Part shown: in pieces, positions 29,377-39,453 of the stretch
How positions within the stretch are numbered: the stretch's first letter is position 1
How the letters are laid out: the number at the start of each line of letters is the position of its first letter
Source of the DNA: an uncultured Granulosicoccus sp.
Lineage (GTDB): Bacteria; Pseudomonadota; Gammaproteobacteria; Granulosicoccales; Granulosicoccaceae
Direction of reading: 5' to 3'
DNA length: 64,000 bases
Assembly (NCBI GenBank): GCA_947499955.1
Contig: CANMQI010000005.1
Coordinates: forward strand, 186,001-250,000
Position numbers and translations under genes: made by a program
Notes under the pieces: model-generated
What the model saw: only the letters and a program-made list of their open reading frames with translations
Database searches by the model: none
Told to the model about the DNA's origin: nothing

Positions 29377-31740
29377 CTATAGTTTATGGATGAACCAGCA
29401 CTGATGAATGCGCGGGTTACGTTGAAAATCCCGATCAATCGACCAACTGTTGCGCTCTTCGACCCGGATACCCCTCGAGTCATCCTCAATCAGTACCGGA
29501 TCGAGCTTGAAACGGCGGTAGTTGTTCGAGAAAATCAGGGTGCCGCCCGGTGCCAGTACCTTCAGACAGGCATCAATCGCACTGACATGATCGCGCTGCA
29601 CATTCCAGTCATCCTCGACCGCATTGGAATTTGAAAAGGTGGGTGGATCGAGCAGGATGAGATCGAACAGAGCCTCGTCACGAATGCCTACCGAGGCATG
29701 TTCAAGCCAGCTGATCACATCCTGGCGCACCACTTCGTGCAGTTGCTGAGCCGCACCGTTGCGATCCAGGTTGCGCATGGCCCACTGACAATAGCGGTTC
29801 GAGGTATCCACCGAGACACTGCTGGACGCACCGCCCATGACCGAGGCGACAGTTGCCGTGGCGGTATACGCAAACAGGTTCAGGAAGCGCTTGCCCTGAC
29901 TGTTCTTCCAGATGTAGCGACGCACAGGCCGATGATCCAGAAACAGACCGGTGTCCAGATAATCGGTGAAATTGACTTCCAGCTGCGCACCGAACTCCTC
30001 CACCAGCGACACACGGGACGAGGCTGACTGCATCCTTTCGTACTGCTGGGTACCGGTCTTCACTTCCCGTACTTTCAGGTGCACGCAGTCGGGTTCGACA
30101 TTCAGGGTCTCAGGCAGCACCGCCATCAGAGCCTCGAGCCGCGCTTCTGCCATCGCCATGTTGACGGTCGAGGGCGCCTGATACTCCTGCACCACACAAT
30201 GCAGACGGTCGGATTCGAACAGATCGATGGCGACAGCGAACTCCGGCAAGTCCGAGTCATAAACCCGGTAAGCCTTGATGTCCGCCTGCTTCTTCCAGCC
30301 CTTGAGCGCCCGCAGGTTCTTCTTCAGGCGATTGGCAAAGGGCGTCGCATCCACCTCAAGCGCTTCGCGCGGGCCTCGATAGAGCGATGCCTGCGGATGC
30401 GCCGCCGACTCACTACCCGCCTGCGCACTGCGCGTCGCCTCGGCAGCGGCCCAGACCGATTCAGCGCGGTTGCCGGACTCCCCGGCCTCGCCGACGGCTA
30501 CGTCTGCGCTCTCCTCGTCGACACTGCTGCGTGCTGCCGGCAAGCGAGCCTTGCCGGCTCGGGGGATCTCCCCGATCAGCAGGACACAATCGATTCCGCC
30601 ATTCATGGCCTTCAGCTCTTTCGACAGAGGCAGGCGGGCACGCGCATACGGCGCCGCCTCGGCAGTAAACAGAGCGCACTGCCAGCCTGCGTATTCGCGA
30701 CTCAGACTGGAACCCAGGTCGGCATAGAAACGCGCATCGCCTGCCAGACGCTCGCCATAGGGTGGATTACTGATCAGCAGGCCTTCATCCAGATCGTCCA
30801 GCACCTCGGGCCGCCGCTCGGAGATACCCGACACACTCAGGCTGACCATGTCCGCCAATCCGGCATGCTGCAGATTCTGCCGACAGTTATCGATGGCGCG
30901 AGCATCATGATCGCTCCCGGAAATCACCACGGGTGAGGGACGCACCGCCTGCTTCGCCTCGCTCAGGATCTCCTGCCAGAGCGCATCATCGTGGCCCTTC
31001 CAGCCCAGAAACCCGAAATAATCACGCAGCAATCCCGGTGCCTGATGACAGGCAATCATGGCAGCCTCGATCAACAGGGTGCCCGAGCCACACATGGGAT
31101 CGGCCAGTGGCATCTGCCGTTCGACGGCCGCCGGCCAGCCAGCGGCCAGCAACAGGGCCGCCGCCAGATTTTCCTTCAGCGGTGCCAGTCCGCCAGCATC
31201 ACGATAGCCGCGTCGATGCAGACTACTGCCGGACAGATCGATGGCAATACGCGCCTTGTCACGAAACAGATAGACATTGATGCGCAGATCGGGCGTTTCA
31301 CGATCGACATCGGGACGGCGTCCGGTTGCATCACGGAACTGATCCACGACGGCATCCTTGACCTTCAAGGCACCATATTGCGAATGCGTAATGGCTGATT
31401 TGGCGGTAAAGAAATCCACGGCCAGAGAACCGTCCACATCGACATGCAGACTCCAGTCGATGTCCTGAACCAGCTCATAGAGCGCTTCGGGCGTGGCTGC
31501 CGCGCCCTGATGAATCGGAATCAGGACACGATTGGCGACTCGACTCCACAGGCAGGCCTTGTACCCGGCGGCAAGTCCGCCGCTGAAACGCACCCCGGCC
31601 CCTGCGCTCTGGACGTGTTCCATCCCCAGTTCACGCAGTTCGTCTGCCAGCAGGTGTTCCAGCCCGGTACCACAAGTGGCATAGAGCTCGGCATGGCGCA
31701 AGGACGCCGTCAGATCGGAGGAGGAGAAGGAATTCGGCAA
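29377..31740 (-). CDS. rlmKL: Bifunctional 23S rRNA guanine methyltransferase RlmKL
   Basis: Fused enzyme methylating G2445 (N2, RlmL half) and G2069 (N7, RlmK half) of 23S rRNA. The N-terminus ELYATCGTGLEHLLADELRE and a THUMP region are followed by the RlmL catalytic motif LLISNPPYGERLAG. The RlmK half has FLDHRPVRRYIWKNSQGKRF and LILLDPPTFSNS. Start choice is uncertain. There is no ATG in a sensible place, so I propose the TTG at 31740; the frame stays open to an ATG at 31953, but that would overlap the divergent nuclease gene. A polar, Ala/Glu/Ser-rich segment of about 70 residues (coded near 30360-30560) separates the two halves, longer than in E. coli (702 residues). Confidence 0.88.
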   Translation of the reverse strand: MPNSFSSSDLTASLRHAELYATCGTGLEHLLADELRELGMEHVQSAGAGVRFSGGLAAGYKACLWSRVANRVLIPIHQGAAATPEALYELVQDIDWSLHVDVDGSLAVDFFTAKSAITHSQYGALKVKDAVVDQFRDATGRRPDVDRETPDLRINVYLFRDKARIAIDLSGSSLHRRGYRDAGGLAPLKENLAAALLLAAGWPAAVERQMPLADPMCGSGTLLIEAAMIACHQAPGLLRDYFGFLGWKGHDDALWQEILSEAKQAVRPSPVVISGSDHDARAIDNCRQNLQHAGLADMVSLSVSGISERRPEVLDDLDEGLLISNPPYGERLAGDARFYADLGSSLSREYAGWQCALFTAEAAPYARARLPLSKELKAMNGGIDCVLLIGEIPRAGKARLPAARSSVDEESADVAVGEAGESGNRAESVWAAAEATRSAQAGSESAAHPQASLYRGPREALEVDATPFANRLKKNLRALKGWKKQADIKAYRVYDSDLPEFAVAIDLFESDRLHCVVQEYQAPSTVNMAMAEARLEALMAVLPETLNVEPDCVHLKVREVKTGTQQYERMQSASSRVSLVEEFGAQLEVNFTDYLDTGLFLDHRPVRRYIWKNSQGKRFLNLFAYTATATVASVMGGASSSVSVDTSNRYCQWAMRNLDRNGAAQQLHEVVRQDVISWLEHASVGIRDEALFDLILLDPPTFSNSNAVEDDWNVQRDHVSAIDACLKVLAPGGTLIFSNNYRRFKLDPVLIEDDSRGIRVEERNSWSIDRDFQRNPRIHQCWFIHKL

Positions 31741-31940
31741 GACGATGGAACCCGGTTGGAAACAGAAAGAGTCGTTCGGTGCACTGGACAGCCGATGGCA
31801 TGGACCACTCGGCACAACAGCATGATCATGCCATTTTCGCAGAACGCATCCGGAAAGGCTGGACAGATGCACTTCGATACAATAGACATTGTATACGGGG
31901 AAACCAATGCCGCGACGATCCCGGCGGCTAATGAAACGCC

Positions 31941-33353
31941 ATGAAATTGACAAGTTACGGTGCCGCCGAGGAAGTGACCGGTTCCTGCCACCTCATCGAG
32001 GTCGGTGACTCACGCGTCTTGTTCGACTGTGGGTTGATCCAGGGCAACCGCAAGGACGAGTTGCGTAATCATGACCCCTTCCCCTTCGACCCCTCGACAC
32101 TGGATGCTGTCGTCCTCAGTCATGCCCATATCGATCACTGTGGTCGACTGCCCATGCTGATCGACCAAGGCTACAAGGGACGCATTCACAGTCACGCCGC
32201 CAGCTGCGATCTCGTGCAGATCCTGCTCAAGGACTCGGCCAACCTCAATGCCAGGGATGTGGAGTATCGCAACCGCAAGCGCAAACGCGCCGGCAAACCC
32301 TTGCTGGAGCCGTTGTATGACCAGAGGGGGGTCGAGGACACATTGGACAGACTGGTACCGACAGCCTACGACACACCGGTCAAAGTGGCACCGGGTGTCA
32401 GCATCCGCCTGTTCGACGCCGGTCACATTCTAGGCTCGGCCATTGTTGAAATCACCCTGGTGGAAGGTGACGAGACCCGCATCGTGGTGTTCAGCGGCGA
32501 CCTGGGACACCGCGGCTCGCCCATTCTGAATGATTTCACCTGCCTGGAAAAGGCAGACCTGGTGCTGATGGAGAGCACCTACGGCAATCGTCTGCACCGG
32601 GACTGGTCGGAAACACTGCTGGAAGTCAAGGAGATCGCCAGCGCGCTGAGCAGTGCCCGCGGCAACATCCTGATTCCGGCTTTCTCCGTCGGCCGCAGCC
32701 AGATGATCCTGTACACCATGGCGCGCTATTTCGAGGAATGGGGACTCGATCGCTGGAAGATCTTTCTGGACAGCCCGATGGCCATCCGCGCCAGCGATGT
32801 CTATCTGCGCCATATCGGCCTCTATGACGAGGAAGCCGCCGCCTTCTACAAGAAGAACGGCCCCCTGCTGTCCATGCCCAATCTGAGGTTTTCCCAGTCT
32901 GCAGACGAGTCCAGAGCCATCAACAAGATGGAATCAGGTGCCATCGTGATTGCCGGCAGCGGCATGTGTACCGGTGGTCGCATCATTCATCACCTGAAAC
33001 ACAACCTGTGGCGTCCGGATGCGCATGTCATCATCGCCGGTTATCAAGCCCCGGGGACTCTCGGCCGACAATTGGTGGACGGCAAGCCCACGGTCAAGGT
33101 CTGGGGCGAGAAGATTGCCGTACGGGCCACCATCCACACCATCGGCGGGCTCTCGGCACATGCCGACCAGCAAGGTATGATGGACTGGTACGCCAGCTTT
33201 CGTGATCGACCTCCGGTGTTGCTGGTACATGGAGAAATGCGCGCCATGCAGGCCCTGGCGGCACGTCTGAATGAGGAACTGGGTGCCCGGGCGATTCCCG
33301 CAACACGCGGCAAGTCGACGGACTTGCTGGCGTTGGATAAATTTGGTCAATGA
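31941..33353 (+). CDS. Beta-CASP metallo-beta-lactamase fold nuclease (CPSF73-like)
   Basis: A 470-residue RNA-specificity MBL protein. It starts MKLTSYGAAEEVTGSCHLIE and has the zinc motif LSHAHIDHCGRLP, then LFDAGHILGSAIVEI, GDLGHRGSPILNDF, and the beta-CASP region VIAGSGMCTGGRIIHHLKH and YQAPGTLGRQLVDG. The last zinc ligand is in IGGLSAHADQQGMMDWYASF. It should be an RNA endo- or exonuclease, cytoplasmic. The substrate is unknown. It is divergent from rlmKL and precedes the ETF-QO gene by 113 bases on the same strand. Confidence 0.92.
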   Translation: MKLTSYGAAEEVTGSCHLIEVGDSRVLFDCGLIQGNRKDELRNHDPFPFDPSTLDAVVLSHAHIDHCGRLPMLIDQGYKGRIHSHAASCDLVQILLKDSANLNARDVEYRNRKRKRAGKPLLEPLYDQRGVEDTLDRLVPTAYDTPVKVAPGVSIRLFDAGHILGSAIVEITLVEGDETRIVVFSGDLGHRGSPILNDFTCLEKADLVLMESTYGNRLHRDWSETLLEVKEIASALSSARGNILIPAFSVGRSQMILYTMARYFEEWGLDRWKIFLDSPMAIRASDVYLRHIGLYDEEAAAFYKKNGPLLSMPNLRFSQSADESRAINKMESGAIVIAGSGMCTGGRIIHHLKHNLWRPDAHVIIAGYQAPGTLGRQLVDGKPTVKVWGEKIAVRATIHTIGGLSAHADQQGMMDWYASFRDRPPVLLVHGEMRAMQALAARLNEELGARAIPATRGKSTDLLALDKFGQ

Positions 33354-33466
33354 TTGGTCATTCTGTTACGGTCTCTGCCAGTCAAAAAACGCTTCAATTC
33401 CCTGCACGCTAACTGAAAACACGGGCCAGAGGCCCACCCACCGATCAGCAGTGAGATCCGCACAAG

Positions 33467-35125
33467 ATGAGTACAGAAGAAAGAGAGTCGATGGAATTCG
33501 ATGTCGTGGTTGTTGGCGCCGGCCCCGGTGGGCTTGCCACTGCCTGTCGACTGATGCAGATTGCTCAGGAGAACGAGCAGGAAATCAGCGTCGTGGTGCT
33601 CGAAAAGGGCTCTGAAGTCGGCGCTCACATACTCTCGGGCGCCGTCATCGAACCCAGAGCACTGAACGAGCTGTTCCCGGGCTGGAAGGAAAACGATGCG
33701 CCGCTGAAAACCGCCGTGACGCGCGACGACATCCTCTTCTTCACCAGTGCAAACGGTTCGATGAAGATGCCACATTTCCTCTCGCCCAAGACCATGCACA
33801 ACGATGGCAACTATGTGGCCAGTCTGGGCAATCTGACGCGCTGGCTGGCTGAACAGGCAGAAGCGCTGGGCGTCGAGATCTTCCCCGGTTTCGCCGCAGC
33901 CGAGATCCTCTACCACGAAGACGGTCGCATCAAGGGTGTCGCCACGGGTGACATGGGCCTCGACGTTGACGGTAATCCGAAGGACAGTTTCGAGCGTGGC
34001 ATGGAACTGCATGCCAAATACACGGTATTCGCCGAAGGTTGTCGCGGTCATCTGGGCAAGCAGCTCATCAATCAGTTCAAGCTCGATGAAGGCCGCTCAC
34101 CCCAGCACTACGGTATCGGTCTGAAGGAACTGTGGCAGATTGATCCGGCCAAACACGATCCGGGTGTCGTGGTACACGGTGCTGGCTGGCCATTGTCCGA
34201 AACCGGTACGACCGGAGGCGGCTTTCTGTATCACCTGGAAGACAATCAGGTTGTCGTCGGCCTGATCATCGATCTGAACTACTCGAATCCTCATCTGAGT
34301 ACCTTCGACGAATTCCAGCGATTCAAGAATCACCCGATCGTTCGCGATGTACTCGAAGGCGGCGAACGCATTTCCTATGGCGCTCGCGCCATTGCCAAGG
34401 GTGGCCTGAACTCTCTGCCACGCATGAGCATGCCCGGTGCACTGATGATCGGTTGCGATGCCGGCACCCTCAACTTTGCCAAGATCAAGGGCACGCATAC
34501 CGCCATGAAATCCGGCATGGTGGCCGCTGAAACCATCGCCGCCGCACTGGCCAATGGCGATGAAGGGCGCGAACTGAGCGAATACGATGAGGCTTTTCTG
34601 GCCAGTTGGGCCGGTGAGGAGCTGAAGACCTCACGCAACTGGGGGCCAGCCATGCACAAGTTCGGCATGTACCTGGGCGGCGCCTACAACTTCATCGACC
34701 AGAATATCTTCGGCGGCAAACTGCCCTTCAATTTCCGTGATGAAGTGCCGGACCATGCCTGCATGAAAACAGCCGACAGCTGTAACGCACCGGACTATCC
34801 GAAGCCCGACGGCAAGATCACTTTCGACAAGCCTTCATCCGTGTTCATGTCGAACACCAATCATGAGGAAAACCAGCCGGTACACCTGAAGCTGAATGAT
34901 CCGAGCATTCCGATTCAGGTCAACTTGCCCCGATACGCCGAACCTGCGCAGCGCTATTGTCCGGTGGGCGTGTACGAAGTGGTGGTCAAGGACGATGAAC
35001 CGACGTTCGTCATCAATTCGCAGAACTGCATACACTGCAAGACCTGCGACATCAAGGATCCAAGCCAGAACATCACCTGGGTAGTACCTGAGGGTGGCGG
35101 CGGTCCCAACTACCCCAACATGTAG
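33467..35125 (+). CDS. Electron transfer flavoprotein-ubiquinone oxidoreductase
   Basis: A 552-residue inner-membrane-associated enzyme that passes electrons from reduced ETF to quinone. The FAD-binding N-terminus is FDVVVVGAGPGGLATACRLM, then VVVLEKGSEVGAHILSGAVI and GAWPLSETGTTGGGF-type conserved blocks in the middle. The C-terminal 4Fe-4S ferredoxin motif is in RYCPVGVYEVV and INSQNCIHCKTCDIKDPSQN, and the protein ends GGGGPNYPNM as in the mitochondrial enzyme. It links the acyl-CoA dehydrogenases to respiration. etfA is at the right edge of this window, not adjacent. A strong hairpin follows the stop. Confidence 0.96.
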   Translation: MSTEERESMEFDVVVVGAGPGGLATACRLMQIAQENEQEISVVVLEKGSEVGAHILSGAVIEPRALNELFPGWKENDAPLKTAVTRDDILFFTSANGSMKMPHFLSPKTMHNDGNYVASLGNLTRWLAEQAEALGVEIFPGFAAAEILYHEDGRIKGVATGDMGLDVDGNPKDSFERGMELHAKYTVFAEGCRGHLGKQLINQFKLDEGRSPQHYGIGLKELWQIDPAKHDPGVVVHGAGWPLSETGTTGGGFLYHLEDNQVVVGLIIDLNYSNPHLSTFDEFQRFKNHPIVRDVLEGGERISYGARAIAKGGLNSLPRMSMPGALMIGCDAGTLNFAKIKGTHTAMKSGMVAAETIAAALANGDEGRELSEYDEAFLASWAGEELKTSRNWGPAMHKFGMYLGGAYNFIDQNIFGGKLPFNFRDEVPDHACMKTADSCNAPDYPKPDGKITFDKPSSVFMSNTNHEENQPVHLKLNDPSIPIQVNLPRYAEPAQRYCPVGVYEVVVKDDEPTFVINSQNCIHCKTCDIKDPSQNITWVVPEGGGGPNYPNM

Positions 35126-35141
35126 TTCGCAAGGAAAGAGC

Positions 35142-35168
35142 GTGCGGGCAGATCGATACTGCCCGCAC
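35142..35168. terminator. Hairpin between convergent ETF-QO and disordered-protein genes
   Basis: Perfect 10-bp stem GTGCGGGCAG / CTGCCCGCAC with a seven-base loop, starting 17 bases after the ETF-QO stop and ending 26 before the stop of the convergent gene. There is no long T-run on plus; minus is followed by GCTCTTTCC. It could serve as a shared bidirectional terminator. Confidence 0.6.
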
Positions 35169-35193
35169 CGTCATGCCACATTGCTGCGGCAGA

Positions 35194-36561
35194 TCACTCT
35201 TCGGCAGGTGGTGCAGCCTTGGGCTTGGGCACACGCGGTGCTCTCTTGGGCTTGACCGGTGCTTCTGCTGTTGCGCCGGCATCGCCATCACTGGCGACCT
35301 TGGCACTCTTGCGCGGTGCACGCTTGGCTGCCGCTCTGGGTTTTTTCACCGCCTCGGTACTGTCGGCCGCAGCTTCTGCAGGTTTGGCCCCGGCTGGCGC
35401 ACTGGCTCTCGGCTTGCGCGGCGCGGCGGCTCTTGCTTTCGGCTTTGCCACGGTTGGCTCGGCTGCGGTTGCATCAGGAGCTGCAGCTGGAGCCGTGTTC
35501 TCGGCCGCTGCCGCTCTGGGCTTGCGCGGCGCACGCGGTTTTCTGACCGGCGCAGATTCTGACTTTTCTGCAACAGGTGATGCTGCAACAGACGGCGCGG
35601 AAGCAGCATGGGATACCGGGGCAGCAGCTGGCGGCTCGGTGGCTACCGGGCGTGAACTCTGTGGCCGGGGCTGATCCAGTGCCAGATTCTGCTGTGAATC
35701 GCCATTGATCTGCGCAGATGGTTTAACCGAAGCATTCTCAGGTGCGGGCGCGGCCGCAGACGCAGCTGCGCCACTGTGCTCGACCGGCCCGGTCGACTGC
35801 TCGCGCACCGACGCATTGCGATTCTGATTGCGCCCCTGATTCCGATTCTTGTTGCGGTTCTGGTTACGCGCTCCACGGCCGTTCTGAGCGCCGTTCTGGC
35901 CATTACCCTGAGCGTTGTTCGGATTGCTGCCTTGCGCCTCATCGGTCTGCGCACGGTTGGCATGACGACCCTGGTTGTTGCGTGGCTGCTGACGCCCCTG
36001 AGGATTGCGCCCCTGTGCCTGCGCTCGAGGCTGACCCTGAGCCGGCTGGCGACGCTTCTGGTTGCCTCGTGCCTGCTTGTTACGGTTACCCTGACTTCGA
36101 GCATTGCTGCCATAAACCAGACTGCCCACCTGAAAGGGGTCTTCCATACCGATCAGATTACTGTCTGATGGAAAGCGATTGTTGACATTGAATCGATCGC
36201 GGTTACCGAAGTTGTCGTCTTCGTATTCGATCTCGGTGGCAGGTTCGGGTAATGCACGATTCCCGATATTGTCCATCTCCTCGGTCAGTTCACGAGGCGG
36301 TTTCAGCGCCCGGTTGCCCTTTTCGATGCGGTTACCGATATCGTCGTTATCGCCTGGCCGACTGCGCTTGCCGGAGCGTCCGCTGCGTTTCTTGCGGTTA
36401 CGGTTCGGGTTGTTACCGTCTGCTCGCGCGTTGTTGTTACGCGAACGCGCTCCCCGGTTGGGTCTGGATGGACCGCCGTTCTCACGGGAAGAGGTTGATT
36501 GACTGTCCGTTGACGCCCCGCCGGAATTCGACGGTGCCGATGGCAACTCGCTGTTGGTCAT
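35194..36561 (-). CDS. Long disordered protein: GNR motifs, Asn/Arg/Gln-rich centre, histone-H1-like tail
   Basis: A 455-residue protein of low complexity with no signal peptide or membrane segment. The N-terminus (1-70) is Ser/Asn/Arg-rich. Residues 71-160 carry spaced GNR motifs in acidic surroundings (DDIGNRIEKGNRAL, MDNIGNRALPEP, DDNFGNRDRF). Residues 155-255 are rich in Asn, Gln, Arg and Gly (RNQNRNKNRNQGRNQ). The C-terminal third repeats KPRAPRKPRAAA-like Lys-Pro/Ala units resembling bacterial histone-H1-like and AT-hook proteins. It probably binds nucleic acid; that is inferred from composition only. It is convergent with ETF-QO and divergent from the SulP gene. Low complexity may inflate apparent similarity to unrelated proteins. 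Confidence 0.8.
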   Translation of the reverse strand: MTNSELPSAPSNSGGASTDSQSTSSRENGGPSRPNRGARSRNNNARADGNNPNRNRKKRSGRSGKRSRPGDNDDIGNRIEKGNRALKPPRELTEEMDNIGNRALPEPATEIEYEDDNFGNRDRFNVNNRFPSDSNLIGMEDPFQVGSLVYGSNARSQGNRNKQARGNQKRRQPAQGQPRAQAQGRNPQGRQQPRNNQGRHANRAQTDEAQGSNPNNAQGNGQNGAQNGRGARNQNRNKNRNQGRNQNRNASVREQSTGPVEHSGAAASAAAPAPENASVKPSAQINGDSQQNLALDQPRPQSSRPVATEPPAAAPVSHAASAPSVAASPVAEKSESAPVRKPRAPRKPRAAAAENTAPAAAPDATAAEPTVAKPKARAAAPRKPRASAPAGAKPAEAAADSTEAVKKPRAAAKRAPRKSAKVASDGDAGATAEAPVKPKRAPRVPKPKAAPPAEE

Positions 36562-36972
36562 GTTTGTACTATCACCTTGGTTTTACTACTTGTTTTTCCG
36601 TGACTTGCGGCAATCAGCCTGCTCTGGCCACTGTATCGACGACATGGCTGTTTCAAGACAGATGAGTGAGGCAAAGACTGCAGTCAGGCACGCAAATGCC
36701 AGCCCCTTCAAGGGCCCGTGCGGACAGGGCATGTTACCTGCCAGGCAAAGGTAAATCTCTCTCAGGTCTCACTGCGCCAGGCCAGTATGGTCTAAAGTTC
36801 GTTACCAATTTCTGACCCGATACGGACCGAGTAGCGGTTAGTATACGCCAGCTGATTTCAATCGGTCGTATTTATGCCCTGTTGCCTGTTGTATTGACAT
36901 GGTACTGCGTCACAGTCTTCTCAGACTAGCGCAGAAACGGGCCCCCTTTCGCCTCGACAAACTATCCTTATC
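36562..36972. other. Divergent intergenic region, no gene seen
   Basis: These 411 bases separate the disordered-protein gene (minus) from the SulP transporter gene (plus) and must hold both promoters. A TTGACA hexamer occurs at 36894-36899, but no good TATAAT-like box follows at 16-18 bases. Short open frames here have no family character. Confidence 0.6.
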
Positions 36973-38463
36973 GTGAAAACAGATTACGTGTCTCATTGGC
37001 AACAAGAATGGTTTGGCAATATTCGCGCCGATATTCTTGCCGGGCTGGTTGTTGCCCTTGCCCTCATTCCCGAAGCGATCGCATTCTCGATCATCGCAGG
37101 GGTCGATCCCAAAGTAGGCCTGTACGCCTCCTTTTCAATAGCCGTGATCGTTGCCATCACCGGCGGCAGGCCCGGCATGATCTCGGCGGCCACCGCGGCG
37201 ACCGCGGTGCTGATGGTCACGTTGGTCAAGGACTATGGCTTGCAGTATCTGCTGGCGGCCACCGTATTGGCCGGACTGCTGCAGATCGTGGCCGGCCTGC
37301 TGAAACTGGGCATGGTCATGCGCTTCGTGTCGCGCTCGGTCATGACAGGCTTCGTCAACGCACTGGCCATTCTGATCTTCATGGCGCAGCTGCCCGAACT
37401 GATCGACGTGCCTTACCTGACCTACATCATGGTCGCGGCAGGTCTGGGCATCATCTACCTCTTCCCGCGACTGACCAAGGCGGTGCCCTCGCCACTGGTA
37501 TGCATCATCGTTCTTACCGTGATCACGCTGCTGCTGGGACTGGACATCCGCAACGTCGGTGATATGGGCGAGCTGCCGGATTCTCTGCCGATCTTCCTGC
37601 TGCCGGATATCCCGTTCACCTTCGAGACTCTGCAGATCATTCTGCCCTACTCCGCAGCCGTTGCAGCGGTAGGCTTGCTGGAATCACTGATGACGGCGTC
37701 CATCGTCGACGAACTCACCGATACCCGCAGTGACAAGAATCGCGAGTGTATCGGCCAGGGTATTGCCAATACCGCAACCGGCTTCATCGGTGGCATGGCG
37801 GGTTGCGCGATGATCGGCCAGTCCATCATCAACGTCAAATCCGGCGGTCGTGGCCGTCTGTCGACGTTCTGCGCCGGTATTTTCCTGCTGTTCATGATCG
37901 TGTTCCTCGGAGATTGGGTAAAACTGATTCCCATGGCCGCTCTGGTTGCCATCATGATCATGGTGTCCATCGGAACGTTCAGCTGGTCTTCCTTGCTGAA
38001 CCTGCGCACTCACCCACGCAGCTCCTCGATCGTCATGCTGGCCACCGTCATCGTGGTTGTCGCCACGCATAACCTGGCGATCGGTGTCCTGGTTGGCGTC
38101 TTGTTCTCCGGCATCTTCTTCGCCTGGAAGATCTCGCAGATCTTCCGGGTCAGTTCGACACTGAGCGAGGATGAACAGACGCGCACCTACCTGGTCGAAG
38201 GCCAGCTGTTCTTCGCCTCCAGTGATGAATTCACAGCCTCCTTCGACTTCAAGGAATCACTGGAAAAGATCATCATCGACGTCAGTCAGGCGCATATCTG
38301 GGATATCTCCAGCGTGCAGGCGCTGGATATGGTGGTCCTCAAGTTCCGCCGCGAAGGCAGCGAAGTCGAGATCATCGGCCTCAATGAAGCCAGCGAAACC
38401 ATCGTCGATGAATTGGGTATGCACGACAAACCCGGCGCACTTGACGATATGATGAACCACTAG
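36973..38463 (+). CDS. SulP family anion transporter with STAS domain
   Basis: A 496-residue inner-membrane transporter of the SLC26/SulP family (sulfate, bicarbonate or other anions). The N-terminal segment [20 protein letters not shown] and [12 protein letters not shown] are family signatures. About ten to twelve hydrophobic segments follow, and a C-terminal STAS domain occupies residues about 405-496 ([20 protein letters not shown]). It uses a GTG start with no evident ribosome site. The universal-stress gene follows after 15 bases and is probably co-transcribed, an arrangement known for SulP-UspA pairs. The anion cannot be told from sequence. Confidence 0.93.
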   Translation: MKTDYVSHWQQEWFGNIRADILAGLVVALALIPEAIAFSIIAGVDPKVGLYASFSIAVIVAITGGRPGMISAATAATAVLMVTLVKDYGLQYLLAATVLAGLLQIVAGLLKLGMVMRFVSRSVMTGFVNALAILIFMAQLPELIDVPYLTYIMVAAGLGIIYLFPRLTKAVPSPLVCIIVLTVITLLLGLDIRNVGDMGELPDSLPIFLLPDIPFTFETLQIILPYSAAVAAVGLLESLMTASIVDELTDTRSDKNRECIGQGIANTATGFIGGMAGCAMIGQSIINVKSGGRGRLSTFCAGIFLLFMIVFLGDWVKLIPMAALVAIMIMVSIGTFSWSSLLNLRTHPRSSSIVMLATVIVVVATHNLAIGVLVGVLFSGIFFAWKISQIFRVSSTLSEDEQTRTYLVEGQLFFASSDEFTASFDFKESLEKIIIDVSQAHIWDISSVQALDMVVLKFRREGSEVEIIGLNEASETIVDELGMHDKPGALDDMMNH

Positions 38464-38478
38464 ACTGAGGACTTGAAC

Positions 38479-39333
38479 GTGATCAAAATCATCGCAGTCA
38501 TCGACGGTTCCAGCTACTCGGCCAGCGTGTGTGAACACGCCGCCTGGGTGGCCACGCGAGCTGGCGCGGGCATTGAAATCATTCATATCCTGACGCGTCG
38601 CGATCCCGCTTCCGACCCGTCCAATCTGAGCGGCAGCATCGGTCTGGGTGCCCGCTCGGCCTTGCTCAGCGAGCTGGCGGAACTGGATGCGCAGCAGGCA
38701 AAACTGGCCCAGAAGCGTGGCCGGGCCATTCTGGTGGATGCCGAGACACTGATTTCCGAACGTGGTGTCAGCGAAGTCCACACGCGACTGCGCAACGGTG
38801 AAATCGTCGATACGGTCAAGGACCTGGAAGATGAAGCCGATCTCATCGTCATGGGCAAACGCGGTGAATCGGCCAATTTCGACACCCTGCACCTGGGCTC
38901 CAATCTGGAGAAGGTAATCCGTTCCACGCACAAACCCGTCATGGTTGCATCACGTGAGTTCAAGGCACCGACCCGCATTCTGATCGCCTTCGACGGTGGC
39001 GCCAGTGCCCTCAAGGCGGTGGAATTCATCTCGAAGCGTCCGCACTACAATGACTTGCCCATTCATCTGCTGAGTGTCGGCCGTGATTCTGCAACCGAAC
39101 GCCGGCAGCTTGAAGGTGCCGTTGCCACGCTGAAGGACGGCGGCTTCAGCGCCACAGGAGAGAATCTTCCCGGAACGCCCGAAAGCGTCATTGCCGAAAA
39201 GGTGGAGCAGGAAGGTTTCGACCTTGTCATCATGGGTGCCTACGGACATTCACGAATTCGCAACCTGATCATCGGCTCGACCACAACAGAGATGGTCCGG
39301 TCGTGCAAGGTGCCGGTCCTGTTGTTTCGCTGA
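38479..39333 (+). CDS. Universal stress protein with two UspA domains
   Basis: A 284-residue tandem UspA protein. The first domain starts IKIIAVIDGSSYSASVCEHA and ends GKRGESANFDTLHLGSNLEK with VIRSTHKPVMVASR. The second starts ILIAFDGGASALKAVEFISK and ends with the nucleotide-binding signature MGAYGHSRIRNLIIGSTTTE (G-x2-G-x9-G-S/T). The GTG at 38479 is preferred, because GAGGA lies at the right distance; a TTG six bases upstream is possible. Close spacing to the SulP gene suggests a role in regulating that transporter or a shared stress response. Confidence 0.92.
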   Translation: MIKIIAVIDGSSYSASVCEHAAWVATRAGAGIEIIHILTRRDPASDPSNLSGSIGLGARSALLSELAELDAQQAKLAQKRGRAILVDAETLISERGVSEVHTRLRNGEIVDTVKDLEDEADLIVMGKRGESANFDTLHLGSNLEKVIRSTHKPVMVASREFKAPTRILIAFDGGASALKAVEFISKRPHYNDLPIHLLSVGRDSATERRQLEGAVATLKDGGFSATGENLPGTPESVIAEKVEQEGFDLVIMGAYGHSRIRNLIIGSTTTEMVRSCKVPVLLFR

Positions 39334-39453
39334 ACCGCGATTCGCTCGGAAACCGCTTGTACCGGGCCTGTCGAATTGAATTTCGCAGGCTTGAGCATTA
39401 TCTTCAAGCAAACTGAACGGTCGCCTGGTATCGGGTCAGACATTCTTCCGAAA

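Noticed and set aside
36554-36754. 66-residue plus-strand frame upstream of the SulP gene
   Set aside because: Starts inside the divergent gene, mixed composition, no ribosome site, no family resemblance.
36894-36922. TTGACA as a -35 box for the SulP gene
   Set aside because: No acceptable -10 hexamer is found at 16-18 bases, so a sigma-70 promoter is not claimed.
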